24,771 bases of DNA from an uncultured Eubacteriales bacterium. GTDB lineage: Bacteria > Bacillota > Clostridia > Oscillospirales > Acutalibacteraceae. Location: positions 1-24,771 of the forward strand of contig CAKTEU010000029.1 in the NCBI GenBank assembly GCA_934552855.1, given 5' to 3'. The stretch's first letter is position 1; each line of letters begins with the position of its first letter. The notes under the pieces were generated by a model, which saw only the letters and a list, made by a program, of their open reading frames with translations, searched no databases and was not told the DNA's origin. This document shows positions 7,959 through 15,176 of the stretch, piece after piece. Made by a program: the position numbers and the translations under genes.

Positions 7959-8920
7959 TTAAAAAGAAAGCTCTTGAGCTTTTGGAAAGCGGCGTTGTGA
8001 CGAGAGTTCTTGCATGGTCTCGCAGCGAAGATTTTATATATGAAGTTTCGCCGGCATTCTTCACAAAGGATAATATCGACGACATGGTTTACGACAGCTT
8101 TTGCGCCGCAAACCTCAGCAAATACCTCATCAAAGCCTGCAAGGAACAGGAAGAAGGAAAAATCCTTGTTGTTCTCAAGCCTTGCGACACATATAGCTTT
8201 AATGAGCTTCTTTGCGAACACAGAATTGACCGCAGCAAGATTTATGTTCTTGCCGTTCCCTGCACGGGAATGATTGACCACGAAAAGCTTTCAAAAAAAG
8301 GCTTTTCCTGTGTTTCAAAGGTTATTGACAAGGGCGAAGGCTTTGACGTTTTCTCGCTCGGCGGCGAAGAAAGCGTAAGCAAAGCGGACGTTCTTTTGGA
8401 AAAGTGCCTTTGCTGCAAGGGCAGCGAACCGGTTGCTTTTGACGAAAAAATTGAACTTGACGGCGAACCGCTTACTGCAAAAGACCGCTTTGCCGGCGTT
8501 GAAGAAATTGAAAACATGACTCCGGACGAAAGATTTGCTTTTTGGCAAAGCGAACTTTCAAAGTGCATCAGATGCAACGCCTGCCGCAACGTTTGCCCGG
8601 CGTGCAGCTGCATGAAGTGCGTTTTCGATAACCCGAACTCGGGCGTTGCCGCAAAAGCAAACGACGACTCGTTTGAAGAAAAGCTTTTCCATATTATCAG
8701 AGCTTTCCATGTTGCCGGCCGTTGCACCGACTGCGGCGAATGCAGCCGAGTTTGTCCGCAGGGTATTCCGCTTCACCTTCTCAACAGAAAGTTCATCAAG
8801 GATATCGACGCAATCTACGGCGAGTATCAGGCAGGTCAGGATCCGAATTCAAGAGCACCGCTTGTAAACTTCAAAACAGAAGACGCAGAACCGTTAATCG
8901 TTGAGGAAAGGGGTAACTGA
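7937..8920 (+). CDS. Flx-like iron-sulfur subunit with FrhB/FdhB-like N-terminus (FlxC-like)
   Basis: The 327-residue protein has an N-terminal alpha/beta region with a Lys-Pro-Cys-Asp motif (KPCDTYSFNELL at 81-92), as in the F420 hydrogenase/formate dehydrogenase beta family. A CLCC cysteine group follows near 157-160. The C-terminal ferredoxin region has C210-C213-C216-C220 and C263-C266-C269-C273, with extra cysteines at 223-228. Proteins of this build accompany HdrA and FlxA in bacterial Hdr-Flx clusters and probably relay electrons from the NAD(P)H module. It overlaps flxD by 22 bp and is one base from the next gene. I am confident of the domain content; the exact Flx letter is tentative. 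Confidence 0.8.
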   Translation: MQKTAGLIKKKALELLESGVVTRVLAWSRSEDFIYEVSPAFFTKDNIDDMVYDSFCAANLSKYLIKACKEQEEGKILVVLKPCDTYSFNELLCEHRIDRSKIYVLAVPCTGMIDHEKLSKKGFSCVSKVIDKGEGFDVFSLGGEESVSKADVLLEKCLCCKGSEPVAFDEKIELDGEPLTAKDRFAGVEEIENMTPDERFAFWQSELSKCIRCNACRNVCPACSCMKCVFDNPNSGVAAKANDDSFEEKLFHIIRAFHVAGRCTDCGECSRVCPQGIPLHLLNRKFIKDIDAIYGEYQAGQDPNSRAPLVNFKTEDAEPLIVEERGN

Positions 8921-8921
8921 G

Positions 8922-9947
8922 ATGTATAAAATTGCAAAACATGATTTGAACACTCTTTTCTCGGAAATTTCAAAGTCTGCTGCGCTTTATATGCCGATCA
9001 TGAAAAACGGACATTCCGATTTTTATTCCTGGGGCGAAAACGACGAATACTGCGAAAGCGAGCTTAAAACCGCAAAGTCGGCAAAGGATCTTTTCTTTCC
9101 GCAAAGCGAAAACATAATCTCATTCAAGAAAACGGACGGAAAATTCACCGTTGAAACTAATCAAAAAAGCTTTGATAAGTTCGTTATTTTCGGCGTAAGA
9201 GGCTGCGACCTTAAAGGAATCGAAGTTCTTGACAAGGTTTTCCTTGCCGAACCGGTTGACGAGTTTTACGCCGCAAAAAGAGAAAGCGGAGTAATTATCA
9301 CGACTGCCTGCTCAAAGCCGGAAGAGACTTGCTTCTGCTCCGTTTTCGGCGTTGACGCTTCCGCTCCCTGCGGAGACGTAACAACATGGAGCGACGGCGA
9401 AAACCTTTTCTGGAAAGCAAACACCGAAAAGGGCGAGGAACTCACAAAATCGCTTTCAGCCGTTCTCACCGAGTGCGGCGACGACAGCGCAGACAAAATC
9501 AAAAACGAGATTGCCGAAAAGCTTCAAAAGCTTCCGCTTTCTTCGCTTAGTCTTGACGGCTGGGGCGAAAAGGCCGTAAGCGAACGCTTTGAAAGCGAAA
9601 ATTGGAAAAAGCTCAGCGAAAGCTGCCTCGGCTGCGGTGCGTGCACCTTTGTTTGCCCAACCTGTCAGTGCTATGACATCAGGGACTATGACACGGGTCA
9701 CGGCGTTAAGAGATACAGATGCTGGGACTCATGCATGTATAACGACTTCACAATGATGGCTCACGGAACGCCGAGACCCACTCAGATGCAGCGTTTCAGA
9801 CAAAGATTTATGCACAAGCTTGCATACTTCCCGGCGAATAACGGCGGCGAATTTTCCTGTGTCGGCTGCGGCAGATGCATCAAAAAGTGCCCGTCAAAGC
9901 TGAACATCGTCAAAGTAATCAGAGCATTCGGAGGCAGTGAAAAATGA
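8922..9947 (+). CDS. AsrA/HydB-like 4Fe-4S subunit (FlxB-like)
   Basis: The 341-residue protein resembles the beta subunit of sulfhydrogenase and AsrA of anaerobic sulfite reductase. It has GVRGCDLKGIEVLD at 91-104, a CFCS-type cysteine cluster near 137-139, and a C-terminal two-cluster ferredoxin with C235-C238-C241-C245 (CLGCGACTFVCP) and C313-C316-C319-C323 (CVGCGRCIKKCP). In that family it passes electrons from the FAD/NAD(P)H subunit to the catalytic module. I start at the ATG at 8922, preceded by GGAAAGGGG, rather than an in-frame TTG at 8901. It shares the CD-containing motif with the preceding gene, suggesting both are distant relatives. Its stop overlaps the next start (ATGA). Confidence 0.82.
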   Translation: MYKIAKHDLNTLFSEISKSAALYMPIMKNGHSDFYSWGENDEYCESELKTAKSAKDLFFPQSENIISFKKTDGKFTVETNQKSFDKFVIFGVRGCDLKGIEVLDKVFLAEPVDEFYAAKRESGVIITTACSKPEETCFCSVFGVDASAPCGDVTTWSDGENLFWKANTEKGEELTKSLSAVLTECGDDSADKIKNEIAEKLQKLPLSSLSLDGWGEKAVSERFESENWKKLSESCLGCGACTFVCPTCQCYDIRDYDTGHGVKRYRCWDSCMYNDFTMMAHGTPRPTQMQRFRQRFMHKLAYFPANNGGEFSCVGCGRCIKKCPSKLNIVKVIRAFGGSEK

Positions 9948-10783
9948 GTATAGATATTTCAAACGACAAGCTTATCCCGAAAATTGCGGTTGTTTCTTCC
10001 GTCAGAGAGGATACGCCGGACGTTAAAACGTTCCGTGTTGTTCCCAAAGAGGGCGAAACGCTTTTTGACCATATGCCCGGTCAGTGCGCAATGCTTTCCC
10101 TTCCCGGCGTAGGCGAAGCAATGTTTTCAATCACATCTTCTCCGACAGAGAAGGGATATAAAGATTTCAGCATCAAACGCTGCGGAACGCTTACGGAACA
10201 GCTTCATCAGCTTGAGCCCGGAATGGAAATCGGAATCAGAGGACCGTTCGGAAAGCCGTTCCCGGTTGACACCGAGTTCAAAGGAAAGAACCTTCTTTTT
10301 GTTGCCGGCGGTATCGGCCTTGCTCCGCTCCATTCGGTAATCAACTATGTCAGACACTTCAGAGACGATTACGGAAAGATTGATATTCTTTACGGTTCAA
10401 GAAGCAAGGACGACCTTGTTGACTATGACGAAATCGTCAATGAATGGTGCAAAGAGGACGGAATCAACGTTTATCTCACAATCGACCGTGAACAGGAAGG
10501 CTGGGACGGTCACGTCGGTTTTGTTCCGTCATACCTCAAAGAGCTTGAGGTTGCAATGGACAGCACGGTAATCATTTGCGGCCCGCCGATCATGATCAAA
10601 TTTGTTCTTGCGGCATTGCTTGAAATGGGCTTTGACAAAACCCAGGTTTACACAACGCTTGAACTCAAAATGAAATGCGGAATCGGAAAGTGCGGAAGAT
10701 GCAACATCGGCAAAAAATATGTTTGCAAAGACGGCCCGGTTTTCCGTTTTGACGAAATCGACGAATTGCCCGATGAATATTAA
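9944..10783 (+). CDS. flxA: FAD/NAD(P)H-binding oxidoreductase subunit (FlxA/HydG/AsrB-like)
   Basis: The 279-residue protein is a ferredoxin-NADP reductase-type module. The FAD-binding barrel includes MFSITSSP at 60-67 and the GPFGKPF loop near 100-106. The nucleotide-binding domain has GGIGLAPLHSVI at 122-133 and CGPP near 212-215. A C-terminal [2Fe-2S] motif has C245, C250, C253 and C261. This is the layout of sulfhydrogenase gamma, AsrB and FlxA, which exchange electrons with NADH or NADPH. It is the only clear pyridine-nucleotide site in the operon. It overlaps the preceding gene by 4 bp and is followed after 15 bp by frdB. NADH is the likelier partner in Flx systems, but the sequence does not settle this. 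Confidence 0.88.
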   Translation: MSIDISNDKLIPKIAVVSSVREDTPDVKTFRVVPKEGETLFDHMPGQCAMLSLPGVGEAMFSITSSPTEKGYKDFSIKRCGTLTEQLHQLEPGMEIGIRGPFGKPFPVDTEFKGKNLLFVAGGIGLAPLHSVINYVRHFRDDYGKIDILYGSRSKDDLVDYDEIVNEWCKEDGINVYLTIDREQEGWDGHVGFVPSYLKELEVAMDSTVIICGPPIMIKFVLAALLEMGFDKTQVYTTLELKMKCGIGKCGRCNIGKKYVCKDGPVFRFDEIDELPDEY

Positions 10784-10798
10784 GGGAGGACAGAAAAA

Positions 10799-11473
10799 AT
10801 GAAAGATATGGTTAATATCTACCTCATGGGAAAGAAGTATGAGGTACCCGCAACGCTCACAATTATGACAGCAATGGAATATGCGGGATATAAATATGTC
10901 AGAGGCTGCGGCTGCCGCAACGGCTTCTGCGGAGCCTGCGCAACGATATACAGAGTTAAAGGCGAGTTTGACGTTAAAACCGGTCTTGCCTGTCAGACTC
11001 AGGTTCAGGACGGAATGTATGTTTCAACCCTTCCGTTCTTCCCGACCAAAAAGGCGGAATATGACATCAACAAGATTAAGCCCACAGAGCAGATTATGAT
11101 GGAGCTTTATCCCGAAATTTACAGCTGCATCGGCTGCAATTCCTGCACAAAGTCCTGCACACAGGGTCTTTCGGTAATGCAGTATATCGCATACGCTCAG
11201 CGCGGCGAATACGAAAAGTGCGCCGAAGAATCGTTTGACTGCGTTGCCTGCGGCGTTTGCAGCGCAAGATGCCCGGCAGGAATTTCTCATCCTCAGGTTG
11301 CCGTTCTTGCAAGAAGACTCACCGGAAAATATATCGCTCCCGAATCAAAACATCTCACAAAGAGAGTTGAAGAAATCAACAAGGGCGAATATGAAGAACT
11401 TATCGAACAGGTTATGCAAAAGCCCATTGAAGAACTCAAAGAGCTTTATAACAACAGAGATATCGAAGAATAA
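10799..11473 (+). CDS. frdB: Fumarate reductase iron-sulfur subunit, soluble TfrB-like without HdrB domain
   Basis: The 224-residue protein has an N-terminal [2Fe-2S] domain (C39, C44, C47, C65, with an extra C37) and a C-terminal ferredoxin domain with two complete four-cysteine motifs, C110-C113-C116-C120 and C148-C151-C154-C158. E. coli-type FrdB/SdhB instead has a spaced three-cysteine motif for a [3Fe-4S] cluster next to the quinone site. Here the third cluster is more likely [4Fe-4S], as expected for an enzyme that does not use quinone. No membrane anchor subunit is encoded nearby. Methanogen TfrB has this same front half fused to an HdrB domain; here that domain is absent and a separate HdrB lies upstream. 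GGGAGGA precedes the ATG. Its job is to pass electrons to FrdA. Confidence 0.88.
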   Translation: MKDMVNIYLMGKKYEVPATLTIMTAMEYAGYKYVRGCGCRNGFCGACATIYRVKGEFDVKTGLACQTQVQDGMYVSTLPFFPTKKAEYDINKIKPTEQIMMELYPEIYSCIGCNSCTKSCTQGLSVMQYIAYAQRGEYEKCAEESFDCVACGVCSARCPAGISHPQVAVLARRLTGKYIAPESKHLTKRVEEINKGEYEELIEQVMQKPIEELKELYNNRDIEE

Positions 11474-11485
11474 GGGGGTAGGACA

Positions 11486-13108
11486 ATGCTGACACATGAA
11501 ATGATAGAATCAATCAAAAAGGTTGAAGCAACAAGACAGGAAAGACTTTCGATGGATTTGCCGAAAATGACTGCCGAAGAAAAATCGGAAGTGCTCAAAA
11601 AATATCACCCCGACTTCAGAGAAGACGGCTTTGAAGTTTTGAAGGTTGGTCCCAACAAGGGCGAAAAAGTTCCCAAGCAGCTTTGCCACCTTCTTCAAGG
11701 TCAAAGCAGAATCAGCGGAAAAGCAATTGACCTTAATAAAATTGACTATGACGTTGACGTTCTTGTCATCGGCGGCGGCGGAGCGGGTGCTTCGGCGGCA
11801 CTTGAAGCTCAGGCTGCCGGCGCAAGCACTATGATCGTAACAAAGCTTCGCCTCGGCGACGCAAACACAATGATGGCGGAAGGCGGCATTCAGGCCGCCG
11901 ACAAGGAAAACGACTCCCCGGCAAGGCATTATCTTGACGCTCTCGGCGGCGGCCACTTCTTCAACGTTCCGGAACTTCTTGAAAAGCTTGTTATGGACGC
12001 TCCCGGCGCAATCAAGTGGCTCAACGAACTCGGCGTTATGTTCGACAAGGAAAAGGACGGAACAATGGTTACCACCCACGGCGGCGGAACTTCAAGAAAA
12101 AGAATGCACGCCTGCAAGGACTATTCCGGCGCAGAAATCATGCGTGTTCTTCGTGACGAAGTTTGGAACAGAGAAATCCCCGTTGTTGATTATACCGCAG
12201 CAATCGAACTTATCAAGGACGAAGCCGGAAAGGTTGCCGGTGCCGTTCTTGAAAACATGGAAACCGGCGAACTTCTTGTTGCAAAAGCAAAAACGGTTAT
12301 CATTGCAACCGGCGGCGCAGGAAGACTTCACTATCAGGGTTTCCCGACCTCAAACCATTACGGCGCAACGGCAGACGGCCTTGTTCTTGCATACAGAGCA
12401 GGCGCAAGCCTCCTTTACGCCGACACAATTCAGTATCACCCGACGGGTGTTGCTTTCCCGAGACAGATTTACGGCGCACTTGTTACCGAAAAGGTTCGTT
12501 CGCTCGGCGCACAGCTTGTTAACGTTGACGGCGTTGCGTTCATGAACCCGCTTGAAACAAGAGACGTTACCGCTTCCTGCATCATCAGAGAATGTTCAAC
12601 CAACGGAAAGGGGATCCCCACTTCAAGAACCCGTTTCGGCGTTTGGCTCGACACCCCGATGATTGACCTCATCAACGGCGAAGGAACGATTGAAAAGCGT
12701 ATTCCCGCAATGCTTCGTATGTATCTTGAATACGGCATTGACATGAGAAAAGAACCGATTTTGGTTTATCCGACCCTTCATTATCAGAACGGCGGAATCA
12801 AGATTACTCCCGACGGAATGAGCGACCTTGAAAACCTCTTTGTTGCCGGCGAGGCAGTAGGCGGAATCCACGGAAAGAACAGACTTATGGGTAACTCCCT
12901 TCTTGACGTTATCGTTTTCGGAAGAAACGCAGGTCAGCACGCCGCCGCAAAGGCAAAGGAAACCTCGCAGAGCGGAGAACTCACCCTCGGTCATATCTAT
13001 GACTTTGAAGCGGAAATGAAAAAAGCAGGCGTTGAAATCGACTGTGTTTCGCCCAAACTTCTTCCGACCTATACCCACGGAAGCAAGAGAAACATTGAAA
13101 ACAACTGA
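11486..13108 (+). CDS. frdA: Fumarate reductase flavoprotein subunit (FrdA/TfrA-like), probably non-covalent FAD
   Basis: The 540-residue protein has the succinate dehydrogenase/fumarate reductase active site. The FAD fold is at VIGGGGAGASAALEA (94-108), the His-Pro-Thr at 318-320, the catalytic Arg equivalent at R338 in VTEKVR, R359-D360, LHYQNGGI at 431-438, and NRLMGNSLLD at 465-474. Where E. coli FrdA has the histidine that binds FAD covalently, this protein has N127 (DANTMMAEGG), so the flavin is probably non-covalent, as in methanogen thiol:fumarate reductase. An 88-residue lead sequence precedes the FAD motif, and only about 65 residues follow the GNSLLD motif, so the usual C-terminal helical domain is largely missing. 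It sits between frdB and fumarase, which argues for fumarate over other substrates; L-aspartate oxidase is unlikely because of the FrdB partner. Confidence 0.9.
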   Translation: MLTHEMIESIKKVEATRQERLSMDLPKMTAEEKSEVLKKYHPDFREDGFEVLKVGPNKGEKVPKQLCHLLQGQSRISGKAIDLNKIDYDVDVLVIGGGGAGASAALEAQAAGASTMIVTKLRLGDANTMMAEGGIQAADKENDSPARHYLDALGGGHFFNVPELLEKLVMDAPGAIKWLNELGVMFDKEKDGTMVTTHGGGTSRKRMHACKDYSGAEIMRVLRDEVWNREIPVVDYTAAIELIKDEAGKVAGAVLENMETGELLVAKAKTVIIATGGAGRLHYQGFPTSNHYGATADGLVLAYRAGASLLYADTIQYHPTGVAFPRQIYGALVTEKVRSLGAQLVNVDGVAFMNPLETRDVTASCIIRECSTNGKGIPTSRTRFGVWLDTPMIDLINGEGTIEKRIPAMLRMYLEYGIDMRKEPILVYPTLHYQNGGIKITPDGMSDLENLFVAGEAVGGIHGKNRLMGNSLLDVIVFGRNAGQHAAAKAKETSQSGELTLGHIYDFEAEMKKAGVEIDCVSPKLLPTYTHGSKRNIENN

Positions 13109-13119
13109 GGTGATTAATA

Positions 13120-13962
13120 ATGAGAGAAATTGACGTAAAATTGCTCACTTCCAACATTAAGGAAATGTGCATTGAAGCAACGCATTACCTCACGCCCGAC
13201 ATGAAAAAGGCACTTGAGGACGCAAAGGAAACAGAAGTTGCTCCGCTTGGAAAGCAGATTCTTGAACAGCTTCAGGAAAACCTCGACATTGCAGGTAAGG
13301 AAATGATTCCCATCTGCCAGGACACAGGCATGGCTGTTGTTTTTGTTGAAATCGGTCAGGACGTTCATTTTGTTGGCGGCGACTTCAACGAAGCAATTCA
13401 TGAGGGCGTTCGCAGAGGATATGTTGACGGCTTCCTTCGCAAGTCCGTTGTCGGCGATCCGCTCCTCAGAGTGAACACCAAGGACAACACTCCGGCGATT
13501 ATCCACACCGAAATCGTTCCCGGCGACAAGGTTAAAATCACCGTTTCGCCCAAGGGCTTCGGCAGCGAAAACAAGAGCAGAATTTTCATGCTTACTCCGG
13601 CTGACGGCGTTGAAGGCGTTAAAAAGGCAATTCTCACCGCAGTTAACGACGCAGGCCCGAACGCCTGCCCTCCGATGGTTGTCGGCGTAGGTATCGGCGG
13701 AACGTTTGAAAAGTGCGCTTACCTTGCAAAAAAAGCACTTCTCAGAAACGTTTCGGAACACAGCGAGCTTCCGCACATCAGAGCACTTGAAGAAGAACTT
13801 CTTGAAACAATCAACAAGAGCGGCATAGGCCCGGGTGGACTCGGCGGTTCAACAACTGCGCTTGCAGTCAACATTAACACATACGCAACGCATATTGCAG
13901 GCTTGCCTGTTGCAATTAACATCTGCTGTCATGTAAACAGACACGCAGTCAGAGAGATATGA
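13120..13962 (+). CDS. fumA: Class I fumarate hydratase, alpha subunit
   Basis: The 280-residue protein is the N-terminal half of the oxygen-sensitive [4Fe-4S] fumarase/tartrate dehydratase family. The cluster cysteines are visible: C66 in PICQDTGMAVVF, C183 in NACPPMVVG, and C269 or C270 in NICCHVNRH. GIGPGGLGGSTTALAV is also typical. It would interconvert malate and fumarate together with the beta subunit encoded next. L-tartrate dehydratase (ttdAB) belongs to the same family, but placement directly after fumarate reductase genes favours fumarase. A GAGGTGAT site precedes the ATG, 11 bp after frdA. Confidence 0.92.
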   Translation: MREIDVKLLTSNIKEMCIEATHYLTPDMKKALEDAKETEVAPLGKQILEQLQENLDIAGKEMIPICQDTGMAVVFVEIGQDVHFVGGDFNEAIHEGVRRGYVDGFLRKSVVGDPLLRVNTKDNTPAIIHTEIVPGDKVKITVSPKGFGSENKSRIFMLTPADGVEGVKKAILTAVNDAGPNACPPMVVGVGIGGTFEKCAYLAKKALLRNVSEHSELPHIRALEEELLETINKSGIGPGGLGGSTTALAVNINTYATHIAGLPVAINICCHVNRHAVREI

Positions 13963-13972
13963 GGTGACGGCA

Positions 13973-14521
13973 ATGGATAAGAAAATTAATGTACCTTTGA
14001 GCAAAGAGGACGCAGCTTCGCTTCGCACCGGCGATTATGTTTATCTTACCGGAACGGTTTATACCGCAAGAGACGCAGCCCACAAAAGAATGGCAGAAGC
14101 ACTTGAAAAGGGCGAAGAACTTCCCTTTGACGTTAACGGAAACGTAATTTATTACATGGGACCCTCGCCGGCAAGAGAGGGCAGACCGATAGGTTCTGCA
14201 GGCCCGACCACAGCCGGAAGAATGGACCCCTATGCTCCGAAGCTTCTTGACCTCGGCCTTCGCGGAATGATTGGCAAGGGCAGAAGAACAAAGGAGGTTT
14301 CCGATGCAATCGTTCGCAACAAGGCGGTTTACTTTGCCGCTGTCGGCGGAGCGGGTGCGCTTCTTTCCCAGTGTATCAAATCGTCCGAAGTTATTGCATA
14401 CGACGACCTTGGCGCAGAAGCAATCAGAAAGCTTCACGTTGAAAACTTCCCCGTAATCGTTGTTATTGACAGTGAGGGAACAAACCTCTATGACCTTGCT
14501 TTGGAAAAATATAAAAAGCTT
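13973..14521 (+). CDS. fumB: Class I fumarate hydratase, beta subunit
   Basis: The 183-residue protein is the C-terminal half of class I fumarase as a separate subunit. Family marks are LRTGDYVYLTGTVYTARDAAH near the start, GPTTAGRMDPYAP, KGRRT and GGAGALL. I use the ATG at 13973 because GAGGTGA at 13961-13967 lies six bases upstream and overlaps the alpha subunit's stop; the GTG at 13964 lies inside that site. It completes the enzyme that would supply fumarate to FrdAB from malate. Confidence 0.92.
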
Positions 14522-14543
14522 TAATTTGAAAGGAACTTTATAA

Positions 14544-14858
14544 ATGGCAGAGATTCTTGAAACGATAATGCTCATCTGCTTCGGTTGCTCGTGGCCGATG
14601 AACGCTTATAAAAACGCAAAAGCGAAAAGCGCAAAGAACATGAGCCTTTCGTTCACTCTTCTTATCATCACCGGTTACGTTGCCGGAATTGCCGCAAAGT
14701 TTGTCGGAATCGGCACCGGAGCAATTACGGTTACGGGAAAAACAATTTTTGTTCTTGCAGTATATTTCCTTAACCTTGTTATGGTTTCTGCAAACGTTGT
14801 GATTTACTTCATCAACAAGAAGTATGACAAAGAAGCGGAAGCCGCAAAAGTTAAATAA
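14544..14858 (+). CDS. SemiSWEET/PQ-loop family small membrane protein
   Basis: The 104-residue protein has three hydrophobic segments (about 4-16, 35-52 and 65-89) and the pattern of bacterial SemiSWEETs: a SWP motif at 16-18 in the first helix, followed by a basic loop and KSAKNMSLSFTLL. SemiSWEETs are three-helix half-transporters that work as dimers, with sugars as the known substrates. It is the last gene of the fumarate reductase operon, 22 bp after the fumarase beta gene and just before a terminator, so it is clearly part of this transcript. What it carries here is unknown; a sugar or a small metabolite linked to malate or succinate are both possible. Confidence 0.8.
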   Translation: MAEILETIMLICFGCSWPMNAYKNAKAKSAKNMSLSFTLLIITGYVAGIAAKFVGIGTGAITVTGKTIFVLAVYFLNLVMVSANVVIYFINKKYDKEAEAAKVK

Positions 14859-14875
14859 GTAATAACTGAGCTTTG

Positions 14876-14917
14876 AAAAAGCCTTTGTAAATCTTCGTGT
14901 TTTGCAAAGGCTTTTTT
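14876..14917 (+). terminator. Rho-independent terminator ending the 14-gene operon
   Basis: AAAAAGCCTTTG at 14876-14887 pairs with CAAAGGC at 14905-14911 and the following TTTTTT at 14912-14917. The stem is strong and the T-run clear. Confidence 0.85.
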
Positions 14918-14987
14918 GTTGTTTTGTCAACAGAAGGCTTGAAAACTGTTGAATGTTCTTAAAAACATCAAAAATAATTAACACCTG

Positions 14988-15016
14988 TTGATAAAATGGC
15001 ACAAGAATGCCATAAT
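14988..15016 (+). promoter_or_regulatory. Promoter with embedded operator-like palindrome, upstream of acyl-CoA ligase 1
   Basis: The gap 14859-15176 (318 bp) holds no gene: it has the terminator, then this promoter, then an A/T-rich leader of about 155 bases. TTGATA at 14988-14993 and CATAAT at 15011-15016 are 17 bp apart. ATGGCA at 14996-15001 and TGCCAT at 15008-15013 form a perfect 6-bp inverted repeat with a 6-bp centre, lying in the spacer and on the -10 box, where a repressor could bind. CTGTTGA-like repeats lie just upstream (14926-14991). Confidence 0.5.
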
Positions 15017-15176
15017 ATTTCTTAATTTATTCATATATTTTTATATTGTACTTAATATTTTTTTATTATGCTCAAATAGTCAGATGTCTATTAACTTGAG
15101 GGAGAACAGGTTAAGGACGGATTGCAGTGCAGCCTTGCGCTGCAAAAGCAAAATAAATATATGGAGTGAAGAAAAC

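Noticed and set aside
11486..13108. L-aspartate oxidase (NadB) as an alternative identity for the flavoprotein
   Set aside because: An adjacent FrdB-type iron-sulfur subunit and fumarase genes, with no nadA or nadC nearby, favour fumarate reductase.
14988..15176. A 63-codon N-terminal extension of acyl-CoA ligase 1
   Set aside because: The stretch overlaps the promoter and an A/T-rich leader, lacks a ribosome binding site, and the homologous second ligase starts at the residue matching 15177.
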